A stretch of DNA of 64,000 bases from Afipia felis ATCC 53690 (GCF_000314735.2 NZ_KB375270.1:992001-1056000); one strand, 5' to 3'. Shown: positions 36,309 to 46,649, counted from the stretch's first letter. Numbers and translations are program-made. Notes: a model not told the origin generated them from the sequence alone.

Positions 36309-37718
36309 ATGATGCCACTTGCCGCCCAGACCGCACCGGCCCGAACCGGCTTCGCCCGCCGGGCGATCGCCACGCTGACAGCCGCAGCGCTGGTGCTGAC
36401 GAGTGCGCCCGCCATGGGTCCTGTTTCGGCGGAGACCAAGGCCAAGGGCCCTCCTCTACTGCGCGACACCGAAACTGAACAACTGCTGCGCGATTATTCG
36501 CGGCCGATCCTGCGCGCTGCAGGGCTTGAGAAGCAGAACATCCAGGTCGTCATCATCAACGATCCGAGCTTCAACGCCTTCGTCGCCGACGGCCGGCGCA
36601 TCTTCGTCAATTACGGCGCGCTTTTGAAATCGGAAACGCCGAACCAGCTGATCGGTGTCCTTGCCCACGAGACGGGCCACCTCGCAGGCGGTCATCTCGC
36701 GAAAATGCGCCAGCAAATCGCCAACGCGCAGACCCAGATGATCGTCGCCATGCTGCTCGGCGTCGGCGCGGCCGTCGCGGGTGCACGCGCGGGTGCCGGT
36801 GCCGGCGGCGCAGCGGCGATCGCCGCTCCGCAATCCATGATCATGCGCACGCTGCTCTCCTATCAGCGCCAGCAGGAAGAAAGCGCCGACAAGGCCGGCG
36901 TGAAATTCCTCAACGCGACCGGCCAGTCGGCCAAGGGCATGTACGAGACGTTCAAGCGCTTCCAAAGCGACAGCCTGTTCTCCGCCTATGGCGCCGACCC
37001 CTACATGCAGTCGCACCCGATGCCCGCCGAACGCGTCGAAGCGCTCGCCGGTCTTGCGAAATCAAGTCTCTACTGGGACAAGAAGGACGACGCCGCGCTT
37101 CAGCACCGCCACGATATGATGCGCGCTAAGGTCTCGGGTTTCATGGAACGCGCCGAAACGGTGTATCGCCGCTATCCGATCTCCGATAACAGCCTGCCCG
37201 CGCGATACGCCCGCGCCATCGCCACCTATCTCCACGGCGATCCGCGCAGCGCCATCACCCAGATCGATGCACTCATCAAGGTCGAGCCCGCCAACCCTTA
37301 TTTCTACGAATTGAAGGGCCAGGCGCTGCTCGAAGGCGGACGTCCGGTCGAGGCCATCGCGCCCTTGCGCAAGGCTGTCCAATTGTCGAAACAAGCGCCG
37401 CTCATTGAGATGTTACTTGGTCAGGCGCTGGTGGCATCGGATAATAAGGCTTACGCGAACGAGGCCATTTCGATTCTCAAGGCTGCGCTGGCGCGCGAAC
37501 CGGAAGCCCCTCTCGGCTACACCCAGATCGCGATGGCCTATGGCCGCAAAGGCGATCTTGCCGATGCCGATCTCGCCGCTGCGAATGCTGCTTATCTGCG
37601 CGGCGACCAGAAGACCGCGCGTGACCTCGCCTCGCGCGCCAAGACCCGTTTTCCGATCGGCTCGCCCGGGTGGGTTCGCGCCGACGACATCGTCAACACG
37701 AAACCGATCAAGAACTGA
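36309..37718 (+). CDS. M48 family metallopeptidase with TPR repeats (BepA-like)
   Basis: The 469-residue protein has a secretion signal (about residues 15-42), a zinc metalloprotease domain with HETGH (120-124) and the downstream glutamate in QQEESADKAG, and a C-terminal TPR region (about 285-450). BepA/YfgC proteins of this layout check outer-membrane protein and LPS-transporter assembly in the periplasm. The start ATG at 36309 is followed by a second ATG; an upstream TTG at 36270 is less likely. dsbA follows after 29 bases, so the two probably form an envelope-quality operon. Confidence 0.88.
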   Translation: MMPLAAQTAPARTGFARRAIATLTAAALVLTSAPAMGPVSAETKAKGPPLLRDTETEQLLRDYSRPILRAAGLEKQNIQVVIINDPSFNAFVADGRRIFVNYGALLKSETPNQLIGVLAHETGHLAGGHLAKMRQQIANAQTQMIVAMLLGVGAAVAGARAGAGAGGAAAIAAPQSMIMRTLLSYQRQQEESADKAGVKFLNATGQSAKGMYETFKRFQSDSLFSAYGADPYMQSHPMPAERVEALAGLAKSSLYWDKKDDAALQHRHDMMRAKVSGFMERAETVYRRYPISDNSLPARYARAIATYLHGDPRSAITQIDALIKVEPANPYFYELKGQALLEGGRPVEAIAPLRKAVQLSKQAPLIEMLLGQALVASDNKAYANEAISILKAALAREPEAPLGYTQIAMAYGRKGDLADADLAAANAAYLRGDQKTARDLASRAKTRFPIGSPGWVRADDIVNTKPIKN

Positions 37719-37747
37719 CGCCGCACCCGCGGCCCAAAGGAGTCTTC

Positions 37748-38515
37748 ATGTTATCCCTTCGCTCGCTCGCACCATTCGCCCTCGCGCTTGCCGTGAGCCT
37801 TCCTGCCGTCCCCGCCTCGGCACAGTCGTTCACCGATGCGCAGCGCAAGGACATTGAGAAAGTGGTCAGAGACTATCTGATCGCGCATCCAGAAGTGCTG
37901 GAAGAAGCGTCCGTCGAACTCGGCAAGCGTCAGGCCGCTGCCGAAATGACCAAGCAGAAGGCCGCGGTGGAGAAGCATGCCGACGCGCTGTTCAACTCCC
38001 CGCACGGCGTGGTGCTCGGCAATCCGAAGGGCGATGTCAATTTCGTCGAGTTCTTCGATTACAATTGCGGCTACTGCAAGCGCGCGATGGGTGACATGCT
38101 GGACCTCATCAAATCCGATCCGAACCTGCGCGTCACGCTGAAGGAATTCCCGGTGCTGAGCCCCGGCTCGGTTGAAGCCGCGCGCGTTGCCATCGCCGTG
38201 CACATGCAGGACCCATCGGGCAAGAAATATCTCCAGTTCCACCAGAAGCTGCTCGGCGGTCAGGGACAGGCCGACAAGGCGCGCGCACTTGCGGCAGCCA
38301 AGGAGGTGGGTGCCGACATGGCGCGTCTCGACAAGGATCTGACCAGCCCTCAGATCAACGAGACCCTGAAGGAGAACTTCAAGATCGCCGAGGACATGGG
38401 CCTCACCGGCACGCCGAGCTATGTGATCGGCAAGGATGTCGTGGTCGGAGCCGTCGGCCTTGCCGATTTGACCAAGAAGGTCGCGCTGGCCCGCTGCGGC
38501 AAGGAAAGCTGCTGA
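37748..38515 (+). CDS. DsbA-family thiol-disulfide oxidoreductase
   Basis: The 255-residue periplasmic protein has a signal peptide (cut after VPASA, about residue 25), a helical N-terminal region (Q26-L82) seen in Com1/ScsC-like members, and a DsbA fold with CGYC (residues 107-110) and the cis-proline in TGTPSYVIG. It probably oxidises or isomerises disulfides in exported proteins. AAAGGAG precedes the ATG. The extended N-terminal helix could mediate oligomerisation as in ScsC; that is inference. Confidence 0.9.
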   Translation: MLSLRSLAPFALALAVSLPAVPASAQSFTDAQRKDIEKVVRDYLIAHPEVLEEASVELGKRQAAAEMTKQKAAVEKHADALFNSPHGVVLGNPKGDVNFVEFFDYNCGYCKRAMGDMLDLIKSDPNLRVTLKEFPVLSPGSVEAARVAIAVHMQDPSGKKYLQFHQKLLGGQGQADKARALAAAKEVGADMARLDKDLTSPQINETLKENFKIAEDMGLTGTPSYVIGKDVVVGAVGLADLTKKVALARCGKESC

Positions 38516-38533
38516 CCGTTCCAGCATTCAAGA

Positions 38534-38570
38534 GGCTCGCGCCCGGCGGAATCCGGGCGCGAGCCCTTTT
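38534..38570 (+). terminator. Rho-independent terminator after dsbA-like gene
   Basis: A perfect 13-bp stem, GGCTCGCGCCCGG/CCGGGCGCGAGCC, with a 6-base loop is followed by CTTTT. Confidence 0.88.
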
Positions 38571-38771
38571 GCGGGGTCCATTGCCAAGCCCAGGAGCCGG
38601 ACCTTGGCATTTGGTTAATCAAAAGATTTGCACGGTTTTTACAGGGTTTTCCCGCCCTGACTGGAACATCCGAGGCCGCAGAAGGCTTCCCACGTCGGTT
38701 AAGATTACCTATAACCCTCGGCAGCGCTTCGCTTTTTGGCGCACCTCGCGGTTTCATGGATCGACATTCGG

Positions 38772-39227
38772 ATGACCAAGACGATTTACGTGCTCAACGG
38801 CCCGAACCTGAATCTTCTGGGCACGCGGGAACCGGAAATCTACGGCCATCACACGCTTGCCGACGTCGAGAAGCTTTGCCGTGAGACAGCCAGCCGCTTC
38901 GGCGCGGAGGCCGTGTGCCGGCAAACCAACCGCGAAGGGGAACTCGTCGACCTCATTCAGGATGCCGCAGCTAAGAAAGCCGTCGGCATCATCATCAATG
39001 CAGGCGGCTATTCACATACCTCAATCGCTATCCACGACGCTCTCGTCGGCGTGCAAATCCCTACGGTTGAAGTTCACGTCTCGAACGTCTATGCACGCGA
39101 ACGTTTCCGTCACCAATCTTTCATCGCAAAGGCAGCTTTCGCGACGTTGTGCGGGTTTGGTATCGAGGGCTACAGGCTCGCGATCCAGGGCCTCGCCGCC
39201 CGGATCGGTCTAGCGGCGAAAGCCTGA
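38772..39227 (+). CDS. aroQ: 3-dehydroquinate dehydratase, type II
   Basis: The 151-residue enzyme removes water from 3-dehydroquinate in the shikimate pathway. The conserved [18 protein letters not shown], with the catalytic tyrosine, [17 protein letters not shown] and [17 protein letters not shown] are present. The ATG at 38772 ([12 protein letters not shown]) fits the family; the frame is open 12 codons further. The block aroQ-accB-accC is closely spaced and typical for Rhizobiales. About 200 bases upstream, after the terminator, are AT-richer and may hold its promoter. Confidence 0.95.
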   Translation: MTKTIYVLNGPNLNLLGTREPEIYGHHTLADVEKLCRETASRFGAEAVCRQTNREGELVDLIQDAAAKKAVGIIINAGGYSHTSIAIHDALVGVQIPTVEVHVSNVYARERFRHQSFIAKAAFATLCGFGIEGYRLAIQGLAARIGLAAKA

Positions 39228-39263
39228 TCGATCACTGCCCTCGAGCAATCTCTGGAATCCGAC

Positions 39264-39752
39264 ATGGCCCGTGAGCCGCAAGACAAAACCAACCCCGGCA
39301 AAACCGACGAACGCGACCTGATCCGCGATCTCGCAGCTCTGCTTGACGAATCCAACCTGACCGAAATCGAAGTCGAACGTTCGGGACTTCGCGTGCGTAT
39401 CGCGCGCAACGTCACCGTCGCCGCCAGCGTCCCGGTTGCGCCTGTTGTCGCTACCGCCCCTGCTGCAGTAAGTGCGCCGGCAGCGACGGCTGCTCCGATC
39501 CTCGATGTCGCGAAGCATCCCGGCATGGTGCCCTCACCGATGGTCGGCACTGCGTATCTCGCTTCCGAGCCCGGCGCGAAGCCGTTCGTCGAAGTGGGAA
39601 CCAAGGTGAAAGCCGGCGACACGCTTCTGATCGTCGAGGCGATGAAGACGATGAACCAGATCCCGTCGCCGCGCACCGGCACGGTCACGCAGGTTCTTGT
39701 CGAGGATGGTCAGCCGATCGAATTTGGCGAGCCGCTCGTCATCATTGAATAA
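39264..39752 (+). CDS. accB: Biotin carboxyl carrier protein of acetyl-CoA carboxylase
   Basis: The 162-residue BCCP carries the biotin of acetyl-CoA carboxylase. An N-terminal helical part (to about residue 50) is joined by an Ala/Pro/Val linker to a biotinyl domain with the target lysine in [10 protein letters not shown]. It is followed by accC after 36 bases. Confidence 0.95.
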   Translation: MAREPQDKTNPGKTDERDLIRDLAALLDESNLTEIEVERSGLRVRIARNVTVAASVPVAPVVATAPAAVSAPAATAAPILDVAKHPGMVPSPMVGTAYLASEPGAKPFVEVGTKVKAGDTLLIVEAMKTMNQIPSPRTGTVTQVLVEDGQPIEFGEPLVIIE

Positions 39753-39788
39753 ATCCACGGCCGCCAAGGGCTGCTCAAGGCAGGCACG

Positions 39789-41144
39789 ATGTTCGACAAG
39801 ATTCTGATTGCCAATCGCGGCGAGATTGCCCTGCGCGTGCTGCGCGCGTGCAAGGAGCTCGGCATCGCAACCGTCGCCGTGCATTCCACCGCTGACGCCA
39901 ATGCCATGCATGTGCGCCTCGCCGACGAGAGCGTGTGCATCGGCCCGCCGGCTGCGAAGGACAGCTATCTCAATATTCCCGCGCTGCTCGCCGCCTGCGA
40001 GATCACCGGCGCCGAAGCCGTGCATCCCGGCTACGGCTTCCTGTCGGAGAACGCGCGGTTCGCGGAAATTCTCGCCGAGCACGATCTCGGCTTCATCGGC
40101 CCGAAAGCCGAGCACATCCGCACCATGGGCGACAAGATCGAGGCGAAGAAGACCGCCAAGCGCCTCGGCATTCCGGTGGTTCCGGGTTCGGACGGCGGTG
40201 TCAGCCCTGGCGACGACGCCATGGCGATCGCCAAGGAAATCGGCTTCCCGGTTCTGGTGAAGGCCGCCGCGGGCGGCGGCGGACGCGGCATGAAGGTCGC
40301 GCACACCGAAGCCGACCTAATGCTGGCGCTCTCCACGGCAAGCAACGAGGCCAAGGCCGCGTTCGGCGATGGCTCGGTCTATCTCGAAAAATATCTCGGC
40401 AAGCCGCGCCACATCGAAATCCAGATCCTGGGCGACGGCCGCGGCGGCGCGATCCATCTCGGCGAACGCGACTGCTCGCTGCAGCGCCGCCACCAGAAGG
40501 TCTGGGAGGAAAGCCCCTCGCCGATCATCTCGCCGGAAGCACGCAACCGGATCGGCGAAATCTGCGCCAACGCGATGCGTGAGATGAAATATCTCGGCGT
40601 CGGCACCATCGAATTCCTCTACGAGGACGGCGAGTTCTATTTCATCGAAATGAACACCCGCATCCAGGTCGAACATCCGGTCACCGAGATGATTACCGGC
40701 ATCGACCTCGTGTTGGAGCAAATCCGTGTCGCCGCCGGCGGCGACCTGCCGTGCGCGCAGAAGGACATCGTCATCAACGGCCACGCGATCGAGTGCCGCA
40801 TCAACGCCGAAAACCCGGTGACCTTCCGTCCTTCGCCCGGCAAGATCACCCAGTTCCATCCGCCTGGCGGCCTCGGCGTGCGCATCGATTCAGCGGTCTA
40901 TCAAGGTTACGTCATCCCGCCTTATTACGACTCGCTGGTCGGCAAGCTGATCGTTCATGGCAAGACCCGCGGCGAATGCCTGATGCGGTTGCGCCGGGCG
41001 CTGGATGAGATCGTCATCGACGGTGTCGAAACCACGCTGCCGTTGTTCCGGGCGCTGGCCCGCGAACCCAGCATCATCGACGGCGACTACCATATTCACT
41101 GGCTCGAACAATATCTTGCCAGCGGGGATACGAAGCCCCATTAA
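39789..41144 (+). CDS. accC: Biotin carboxylase subunit of acetyl-CoA carboxylase
   Basis: The 451-residue AccC carboxylates biotin on AccB with ATP and bicarbonate, starting fatty-acid synthesis. Typical motifs: [24 protein letters not shown], the ATP-grasp glycine loop [37 protein letters not shown] and INAENP. It is intact and directly follows accB. Confidence 0.97.
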   Translation: MFDKILIANRGEIALRVLRACKELGIATVAVHSTADANAMHVRLADESVCIGPPAAKDSYLNIPALLAACEITGAEAVHPGYGFLSENARFAEILAEHDLGFIGPKAEHIRTMGDKIEAKKTAKRLGIPVVPGSDGGVSPGDDAMAIAKEIGFPVLVKAAAGGGGRGMKVAHTEADLMLALSTASNEAKAAFGDGSVYLEKYLGKPRHIEIQILGDGRGGAIHLGERDCSLQRRHQKVWEESPSPIISPEARNRIGEICANAMREMKYLGVGTIEFLYEDGEFYFIEMNTRIQVEHPVTEMITGIDLVLEQIRVAAGGDLPCAQKDIVINGHAIECRINAENPVTFRPSPGKITQFHPPGGLGVRIDSAVYQGYVIPPYYDSLVGKLIVHGKTRGECLMRLRRALDEIVIDGVETTLPLFRALAREPSIIDGDYHIHWLEQYLASGDTKPH

Positions 41145-41215
41145 AAGATCGGCCTATCCCGCCTCGTCCTGCCAACCAATGGAGCCGCATTGACGAACGT
41201 GATCGAGAGGCAGAC

Positions 41216-42751
41216 GTGACAACTGAAGCCACGCGCCTTCGCACGTTGTGGCAGGTTGGTCTTTTGACCGCGGGCTTTCTCATCCTCGTCGCGATCAGCG
41301 CCGCTTCATTCTATCTCGGCCATCGCGCACGAACCGACTCGCTATGGGTCACCCACACGATCGAGGTCGAAAGCCAGATCGGCATCGCCCAGCTTCAAAT
41401 CCAGCGCGCCGAAAGCGCTGTGCGCGGCTTTCTCCTGACCCAGGATCCGAATTATCGCAGCGATTTCGAAAAAGCCGAAGCGCTGATCGATCCCTCAATT
41501 TCCCGGCTCCGGGAATTAACACAGGATAATCCCGTCGAGCAGAAAAATGTTGCGGAGCTGGACAATCTGGTAAGGCAGCGGCTCGCGTTTCTCCATCTCG
41601 CGATTTCCAAGATCGCAAGTGGCCAGATCGACGAGGTCCGCACATCCCTAATGGATATTGCGCGGAACGACGAGATGGATCGCCTGCTCGACGTCGGCCG
41701 CAATATGCGCACGGAAGAAAACCGCCTGTTTGAACTTCGCACAGAGGCTGCCGATCGCAGCCAGTTGCTCAACATGGCGGTGACCCTTGTCGGCAGCGGG
41801 TTCATCATCCTGCTGGCGGTCCTGTCCTTTCTGCTGGTCCGGGCCTCCACCCGCGCACGCGACATGGCCGAAGCCAAGCTGCGCGACATCAACCTGAACC
41901 TCGAATCGGCAATTGATGACCGCACCGGCGACCTGCGCGAGGCCAATCAGGAAATCCAGCGTTTCGCCTATATCGTCAGCCACGATCTCCGCTCGCCCCT
42001 CGTCAACATCATGGGATTCACCAGCGAGCTGGAAGAATTGCGCGGAGATATTTTCAGCCGCATCGCGCGCTATAGCCGCGCTGCCGCCGGCGCGCCGCCT
42101 CAGGCTGTTTCCGAAGGAAGCGCCGACGAACTCGTTCTCGCACCCGAAGATCAGCAACTCTCAGCGGATTTTTCCGAGGCGCTCGGCTTCATCAAATCAT
42201 CGATTGGCAAAATGGATCGCCTCATCAGCGCGATCCTCAAGCTCACGCGCGAAGGGCGACGCGAGTTCAATCCCGTCAGCGTGGACATGCGTCCGCTGGT
42301 GCAGGAAATCGCCAACAGCATGGCGCACCAGGCGGCCGAAGCGCAGGCGCAGATCAGCATCGATCCTCTGCCCAATATCGTCAGCGACCGTCTTGCACTC
42401 GAGCAGGTTTTCTCCAATCTGATTGAGAACGCGCTGAAATATTTGCGGACTGGCACTCCTGGTGAAATCAGTATCCGCGGACGCACCAAACTCGGGTTTG
42501 TGATATACGACGTCAGCGATAATGGGCGGGGTATCGACCCCAACGACCATGACCGCATTTTCGATCTCTTTCGACGTGCGGGCACGCAGGACAAGCCCGG
42601 TCAGGGCATCGGACTTGCGCACGTCCGCGCATTGGTCCGCCGTCTCGGCGGTTCCATTACGGTTTCTTCCGAACTCGACAAAGGCAGCACATTTACAATA
42701 GCGCTGCCCTCACAATGGAACTTATCAAGGCAAGGCAAGTCTTATGGGTAA
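41216..42751 (+). CDS. CHASE3-type sensor histidine kinase
   Basis: The 511-residue membrane kinase starts at GTG. A first helix (about 13-35), a periplasmic helical CHASE3-like domain (about 38-180, including QRAESAVRGFLLTQDPNYRSDFEKA), and a second helix (about 185-208) lead to a kinase core. The phospho-acceptor is His in FAYIVSHDLRSPLVNIMGF; ATP-binding boxes are NLIENALKYL, SDNGRGIDPND and GQGIGLAHVRALVRRLGG. An unusual 60-residue stretch separates the HDLRSPL helix from the second dimerisation helix. The stop overlaps the next gene by 8 bases. Confidence 0.9.
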   Translation: MTTEATRLRTLWQVGLLTAGFLILVAISAASFYLGHRARTDSLWVTHTIEVESQIGIAQLQIQRAESAVRGFLLTQDPNYRSDFEKAEALIDPSISRLRELTQDNPVEQKNVAELDNLVRQRLAFLHLAISKIASGQIDEVRTSLMDIARNDEMDRLLDVGRNMRTEENRLFELRTEAADRSQLLNMAVTLVGSGFIILLAVLSFLLVRASTRARDMAEAKLRDINLNLESAIDDRTGDLREANQEIQRFAYIVSHDLRSPLVNIMGFTSELEELRGDIFSRIARYSRAAAGAPPQAVSEGSADELVLAPEDQQLSADFSEALGFIKSSIGKMDRLISAILKLTREGRREFNPVSVDMRPLVQEIANSMAHQAAEAQAQISIDPLPNIVSDRLALEQVFSNLIENALKYLRTGTPGEISIRGRTKLGFVIYDVSDNGRGIDPNDHDRIFDLFRRAGTQDKPGQGIGLAHVRALVRRLGGSITVSSELDKGSTFTIALPSQWNLSRQGKSYG

Positions 42752-43184
42752 TCCAGTAAAGATCGTGATGATCGAGGACGACGAAGGACACGCTCGCCTG
42801 ATCGAGCGAAACATTCGTCGTTCCGGCGTCAACAACGACATCATCCCCTTCCCCAACGGCACCGAGGCCGTCAACTATCTGTTCGGCGCGGACGGCACCG
42901 CCGACCAACACAAGGGACAGGCGCTTCTGATCCTGCTCGACCTCAACCTGCCCGACATGACGGGTATCGACATTCTCAAGCGCGTCAAAGACAACGCGAC
43001 GCTGAAATCCGCGCCTGTCGTCGTGCTCACGACCACCGACGACGCGCAGGAAATCAAGCGCTGCTATGAGCTCGGCTGCAATGTCTACATCACCAAGCCG
43101 GTGAACTACGAAAACTTCGCCAATGCGATCCGCCAGCTTGGCCTGTTCTTTTCCGTGATACAGGTGCCGCCGGTCAAAGCATGA
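42744..43184 (+). CDS. Single-domain response regulator
   Basis: The 146-residue protein is only a receiver domain of the Rcp1/CheY-like type. Acidic residues IEDDEGHA, the phosphorylation aspartate in LLDLNLPDMTG, the Thr in VLTTTDD and the Lys in YITKPVN are present. No output domain follows, so it would pass phosphate on or act by protein contact. It overlaps both neighbours (8 bases with the kinase, 4 with the next gene). Confidence 0.93.
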   Translation: MGNPVKIVMIEDDEGHARLIERNIRRSGVNNDIIPFPNGTEAVNYLFGADGTADQHKGQALLILLDLNLPDMTGIDILKRVKDNATLKSAPVVVLTTTDDAQEIKRCYELGCNVYITKPVNYENFANAIRQLGLFFSVIQVPPVKA

Positions 43185-44260
43185 CGCCGCCGAACCCACG
43201 ATTGCTCTACATTGACGATGATCCGGGCCTTGCCCGGCTGGTCAAACGCGGCCTCGAACGCCACGGCATCGACGTCGATCACGCGTCCGACGGCCCAAGT
43301 GGTATCGCGCGCCTGAAGGACGGCGGCATCGACGTCATCGCACTCGATCAACATATGCCGGGCCTCGACGGCCTCGCAACGCTCGAGCAAATCTATCGGC
43401 TGCCGATGGCGACGCCGCCCATTGTCTTTGTGACGGCTTCGGAAGACAGCCAAGTCGCCATTGCGGCACTGAAAGCTGGCGCCATCGATTACATCGTCAA
43501 AGACACCAAGGGCGATTTCGTTCCTATGCTCCAGGCCGCGGTCACCGGTGCGCTGGAAACCGCACGCATCCGCAACGCGCGCGAAGAAGCCGAAGCCGAA
43601 ATCCACGCCGCGCGCGATCACTACGAGGCGCTCGCGGCCGAGCGCGAGATGTTGCTGCGCGAGGTCAACCACCGCGTCGGCAACTCGCTGCAGATCATCG
43701 CTTCGCTGCTGCACCTTCAGGCCTCCTCAAGCAACGACGAAGACGTAAAGGCCGCGCTCACCAATGCGATGGGCCGTGTCGCCGCGGTCGCGCAGGTGCA
43801 TCGCCGCCTCTACACCTCCCATGACCTCAAGAGCGTGATGCTGAACCAGTATCTGGAAGCTCTGCTGGAGGATCTGCGGCGCTCCACCGAAGGCAACCGC
43901 ATGTCGCGCCTGACGCTGAATGCCGAGCCTATCGAGATCGATCCGGACCGCGCGGTCGGCATCGGTATCATCGTCAACGAACTGGTGATGAACGCCGTCA
44001 AATACGCCTATCCCGAAGGTGCCGGCCCGATCCATGTCGATCTGCACAATCGCGCAAAGGACATTCAACTCGTCATTTCCGACGAGGGCGTCGGCTTTCA
44101 GGCCAAGCAGGATCCACGCTCCACCGGCATGGGCCAGCGCATCGTCAGCGCGATGGCCACCAAGCTCGACGCAAGCGTGGAACGCGATCCCTCCCATGCG
44201 GGCACGCGGATTGTGATCAATTTCAGCCCCTCGGCGAAACCGCCGGCAGCGCACGCCTGA
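43181..44260 (+). CDS. Receiver-histidine kinase fusion (HisKA_2 type)
   Basis: The 359-residue cytoplasmic protein joins an N-terminal receiver (YIDDDPG, phospho-Asp in IALDQHMPG, Lys in YIVKDTK) through a coiled coil (about 125-155) to a HisKA_2 domain with the acceptor His in [24 protein letters not shown] and an ATPase domain ([34 protein letters not shown]). HisKA_2/HWE kinases in this class often feed the PhyR general stress response or single-receiver targets. It is the likely hub of the three-gene relay. Confidence 0.92.
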   Translation: MTPPNPRLLYIDDDPGLARLVKRGLERHGIDVDHASDGPSGIARLKDGGIDVIALDQHMPGLDGLATLEQIYRLPMATPPIVFVTASEDSQVAIAALKAGAIDYIVKDTKGDFVPMLQAAVTGALETARIRNAREEAEAEIHAARDHYEALAAEREMLLREVNHRVGNSLQIIASLLHLQASSSNDEDVKAALTNAMGRVAAVAQVHRRLYTSHDLKSVMLNQYLEALLEDLRRSTEGNRMSRLTLNAEPIEIDPDRAVGIGIIVNELVMNAVKYAYPEGAGPIHVDLHNRAKDIQLVISDEGVGFQAKQDPRSTGMGQRIVSAMATKLDASVERDPSHAGTRIVINFSPSAKPPAAHA

Positions 44261-44283
44261 CGGAAGCGGCGTATTCCGCTACA

Positions 44284-44979
44284 ATGGAGCTCATGAGCTC
44301 GCGCGACACCACCGCCTCCGAAATCACGCCCGAAGTGCTGTTACGCGCTTATGCCTGTGGCATCTTTCCGATGGCCGAAAGCGCCGATGATCCCAGTCTG
44401 TTCTGGGTCGAACCGGAGCAGCGTGGTATCTTTCCGCTCGACGGCCTGCGCATTTCCTCACGCCTTGCGCGCACCGTGCGCTCCGACCGTTATCGCGTCA
44501 CGATCAACACCACGTTCGAGCGTGTCATCAGCGAATGCGCCGCGCCCCAGCCCGGACGCGAGGACACCTGGATCAACCGCCGCATCCGCAAGCTCTACGG
44601 TGCGCTTCACGAGATCGGTCATTGCCACAGCGTCGAGGCATGGGACGGCGATGATCTTGTGGGCGGATTATATGGCGTGTCGCTCGGCGGCGCATTTTTT
44701 GGCGAGAGTATGTTTCACCGCAGTCGCGACGCGTCGAAAGTGGCGCTGGTCCATCTTGCCGCGCGACTGATCGCGGGCGGCTTCGGCCTCCTCGACACGC
44801 AATTCGTGACGGAGCATCTGCGCAGCCTCGGGGCGATCGAGGTTTCGCGCCGGAAATATCGCGCCCTGCTCGATCGCTCGATTCAACTGCCGGGAGATTT
44901 CTTCGCGCTGTCGGTGGAACGCCCGATAAGCGGCGCGGATGTACTTGCGATCGTGCGCAGCAAAAGCGATCCGGCGTGA
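44284..44979 (+). CDS. aat: Leucyl/phenylalanyl-tRNA-protein transferase
   Basis: Aat attaches Leu or Phe to proteins with N-terminal Arg or Lys, marking them for ClpS/ClpAP in the N-degron pathway. The 231-residue protein shows [59 protein letters not shown] and [16 protein letters not shown]. The ATG at 44284 is used; another ATG at 44293 is possible, and neither has a strong ribosome site. Confidence 0.95.
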   Translation: MELMSSRDTTASEITPEVLLRAYACGIFPMAESADDPSLFWVEPEQRGIFPLDGLRISSRLARTVRSDRYRVTINTTFERVISECAAPQPGREDTWINRRIRKLYGALHEIGHCHSVEAWDGDDLVGGLYGVSLGGAFFGESMFHRSRDASKVALVHLAARLIAGGFGLLDTQFVTEHLRSLGAIEVSRRKYRALLDRSIQLPGDFFALSVERPISGADVLAIVRSKSDPA

Positions 44980-44998
44980 ATACGCGTCGATAGAACGA

Positions 44999-45910
44999 CT
45001 AGCGGCCCCCGAAAGGCGGTGGCGGCATCGGCTGGCGCTGTTGCACAGGTGGCTGCGGACGCGGCTGGCGCTTCGGCTGCTGCTGCACTGGCTGCGGCGC
45101 GGCAGTAGGCTTCACCGGCTCATTCTGCGCCGTCACCGGCTGCTCCGGCCCCTTACAATCCGTCAGCCAGACGTCATAAATCGGATGCTCGACGGCATGC
45201 AGGCCCGGGCTCGCGGCAAACATCCAACCCGAGAAAATCCGCTTCACTTCATTCTGCAGCGTGATCTCGTCCACCTCGACGAACGCGTCGGTGTTGGTCG
45301 CTTCCGTTGCGGGGCGCGTGTAGCAGGCGTCGGTCTTCACCCGCAGCGCGCCGAACTGAACGGTCTCGCCGATATCCTCGTCGAAGGTGATGATACGGCC
45401 GGTGATCTTGTCGAGGCCGGAGAATACGGCCTTCTTGTTCGGAATCTTCACAGCCGGCGGCTCGGTGACGATTTCGTCGCCGGGCTGCAGGGTCGCTGGA
45501 GATTGCTGCGGATTGCCACGCGGCTGTTTCTGTCCTGGCGGCAAGCCTGGCAACGGATTGGCGGCCGGCGGGTTCGCCGCGACGCCGGGCTGTTGCTGCT
45601 GCGGAGGAACTGCGGCACTGCCGGGCGGCGGAGCCAGCGGCTGCGATTGCACGGCACCCGGCAAAGGCGCGCCCTGCCCGCGCGGCAATTGCCGCGGCTG
45701 CTGCGGCGCAGGCAGCAGACGGCCCTGCGGAATTTCGGGCACTTCCTCCTCGTCGGGGTCCTGCGAAGGATCACCGCGCGACATGCCCGCGGGCGGACGA
45801 AGCGGCTGGTCGGAAAAGATGTTGCCGATCTGTGCACGCGCGGACGGCAATGCGAGCGGCGGTACCGCGATCAACGTCGCAAACAGGATCGTGGCGGCGG
45901 TTCGGGACAT
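44999..45910 (-). CDS. DUF2155 exported protein with Pro/Gln-rich region
   Basis: The 303-residue protein has a signal peptide (about residues 1-26) and a long Pro/Gln/Gly-rich low-complexity part (about 38-150). A DUF2155 domain follows (about 155-255) with conserved cysteines in KTDACYTRPATEATNTDAFVEV and VWLTDCKG, then a second Pro/Gln-rich tail. Alphaproteobacterial DUF2155 proteins have no settled function. It converges on aat with a 19-base gap, and NDUFA12 lies upstream on the same strand. Confidence 0.88.
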   Translation of the reverse strand: MSRTAATILFATLIAVPPLALPSARAQIGNIFSDQPLRPPAGMSRGDPSQDPDEEEVPEIPQGRLLPAPQQPRQLPRGQGAPLPGAVQSQPLAPPPGSAAVPPQQQQPGVAANPPAANPLPGLPPGQKQPRGNPQQSPATLQPGDEIVTEPPAVKIPNKKAVFSGLDKITGRIITFDEDIGETVQFGALRVKTDACYTRPATEATNTDAFVEVDEITLQNEVKRIFSGWMFAASPGLHAVEHPIYDVWLTDCKGPEQPVTAQNEPVKPTAAPQPVQQQPKRQPRPQPPVQQRQPMPPPPFGGR

Positions 45911-46038
45911 TGCGCGCTCTGCTTGGAAAATTTCTGGGCGATTCGGGCCCGCGATAGTCTACGGGAAACCGCGCCGCGCGAGACCACCGGTTAACACGGG
46001 CATTACGGCAACGAAAGGGCGCGCCTTCCGCTGGCCGC

Positions 46039-46449
46039 TCAGCTTCCCGGCGTCCAGGCCTGATAGTCGCCGGTCGCCTGCGGGCGCTGGCCGCTCGCTA
46101 GCGTCGAACCCGATGGACGATAGGCTGCCGGCGTACCGGTCAGGTTCGGACGATGCGGCTTTTCCCATTCGCGCGGCGTGTAATGTTCCTCGGTCGGCGG
46201 AACATCGACGGTGTGATGCATCCAGCCGTGCCAGTCCGGCGAAATCTTGGTGGCTTCGGCATAACCGTTATAAATCACCCAGCGGCGCTCGATCCCGAGC
46301 GTCGGGTCGATCTTGCCGCCTTTGTTGCGGTAGTAGCGATTGCCCATCTCGTCGGTGCCGACCAGTTCGCCGAAACGCCAGGTCCAGAGCTGGGTCCCGA
46401 AAGTGAATCCGTTCCACCAGGTAAAAATCCTCAAGAGAAACAGCTTCAT
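46039..46449 (-). CDS. NADH:ubiquinone oxidoreductase NDUFA12-type subunit
   Basis: The 136-residue protein matches the NDUFA12/B17.2 accessory subunit of complex I found in alphaproteobacteria and mitochondria: FTWWNGFTFGTQLWTWRFGELVGTDEMGNRYYRNKGG, RRWVIYNGYAEATKISPDWHGWMHHTVD, PPTEEHYTPREWEKPHRPNLTGTP. It sits peripherally on complex I near the Q module. The true start is the ATG at 46449; the open frame runs 63 codons further but without family similarity. The nuo operon is not in the window. Confidence 0.94.
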   Translation of the reverse strand: MKLFLLRIFTWWNGFTFGTQLWTWRFGELVGTDEMGNRYYRNKGGKIDPTLGIERRWVIYNGYAEATKISPDWHGWMHHTVDVPPTEEHYTPREWEKPHRPNLTGTPAAYRPSGSTLASGQRPQATGDYQAWTPGS

Positions 46450-46624
46450 GCGGGAATCCGTGACGATCGGGAGCGTTGCGTGCCCTTGATGCCACTCGCC
46501 CTTGCCATTGTCCAGATGCAGCTTTGGATACCGCCTTCCGTGCCTACCCATAGGTAGGGCATTTTGTCGTGGAACTTTGCCACAGAAGCGCCGGAAACCA
46601 TTCCGACACTTTCGGGAACTTTCG

Positions 46625-46649
46625 GGAACGCGTTCCAATCCCGCGCGTT
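46625..46649 (+). promoter_or_regulatory. EcfG-type general stress promoter
   Basis: GGAAC (46625-46629) and CGTT (46646-46649) are separated by 16 bases, an exact match to the GGAAC-N16/17-CGTT promoter used by the alphaproteobacterial general stress sigma factor EcfG. The BA14K gene ATG lies 43 bases downstream. Confidence 0.55.

Noticed and set aside
38571..38771. CtrA sites (TTAA-N7-TTAA) upstream of aroQ
   Set aside because: TTAA occurs twice (about 38614 and 38699), but the second half-site does not match in either case.
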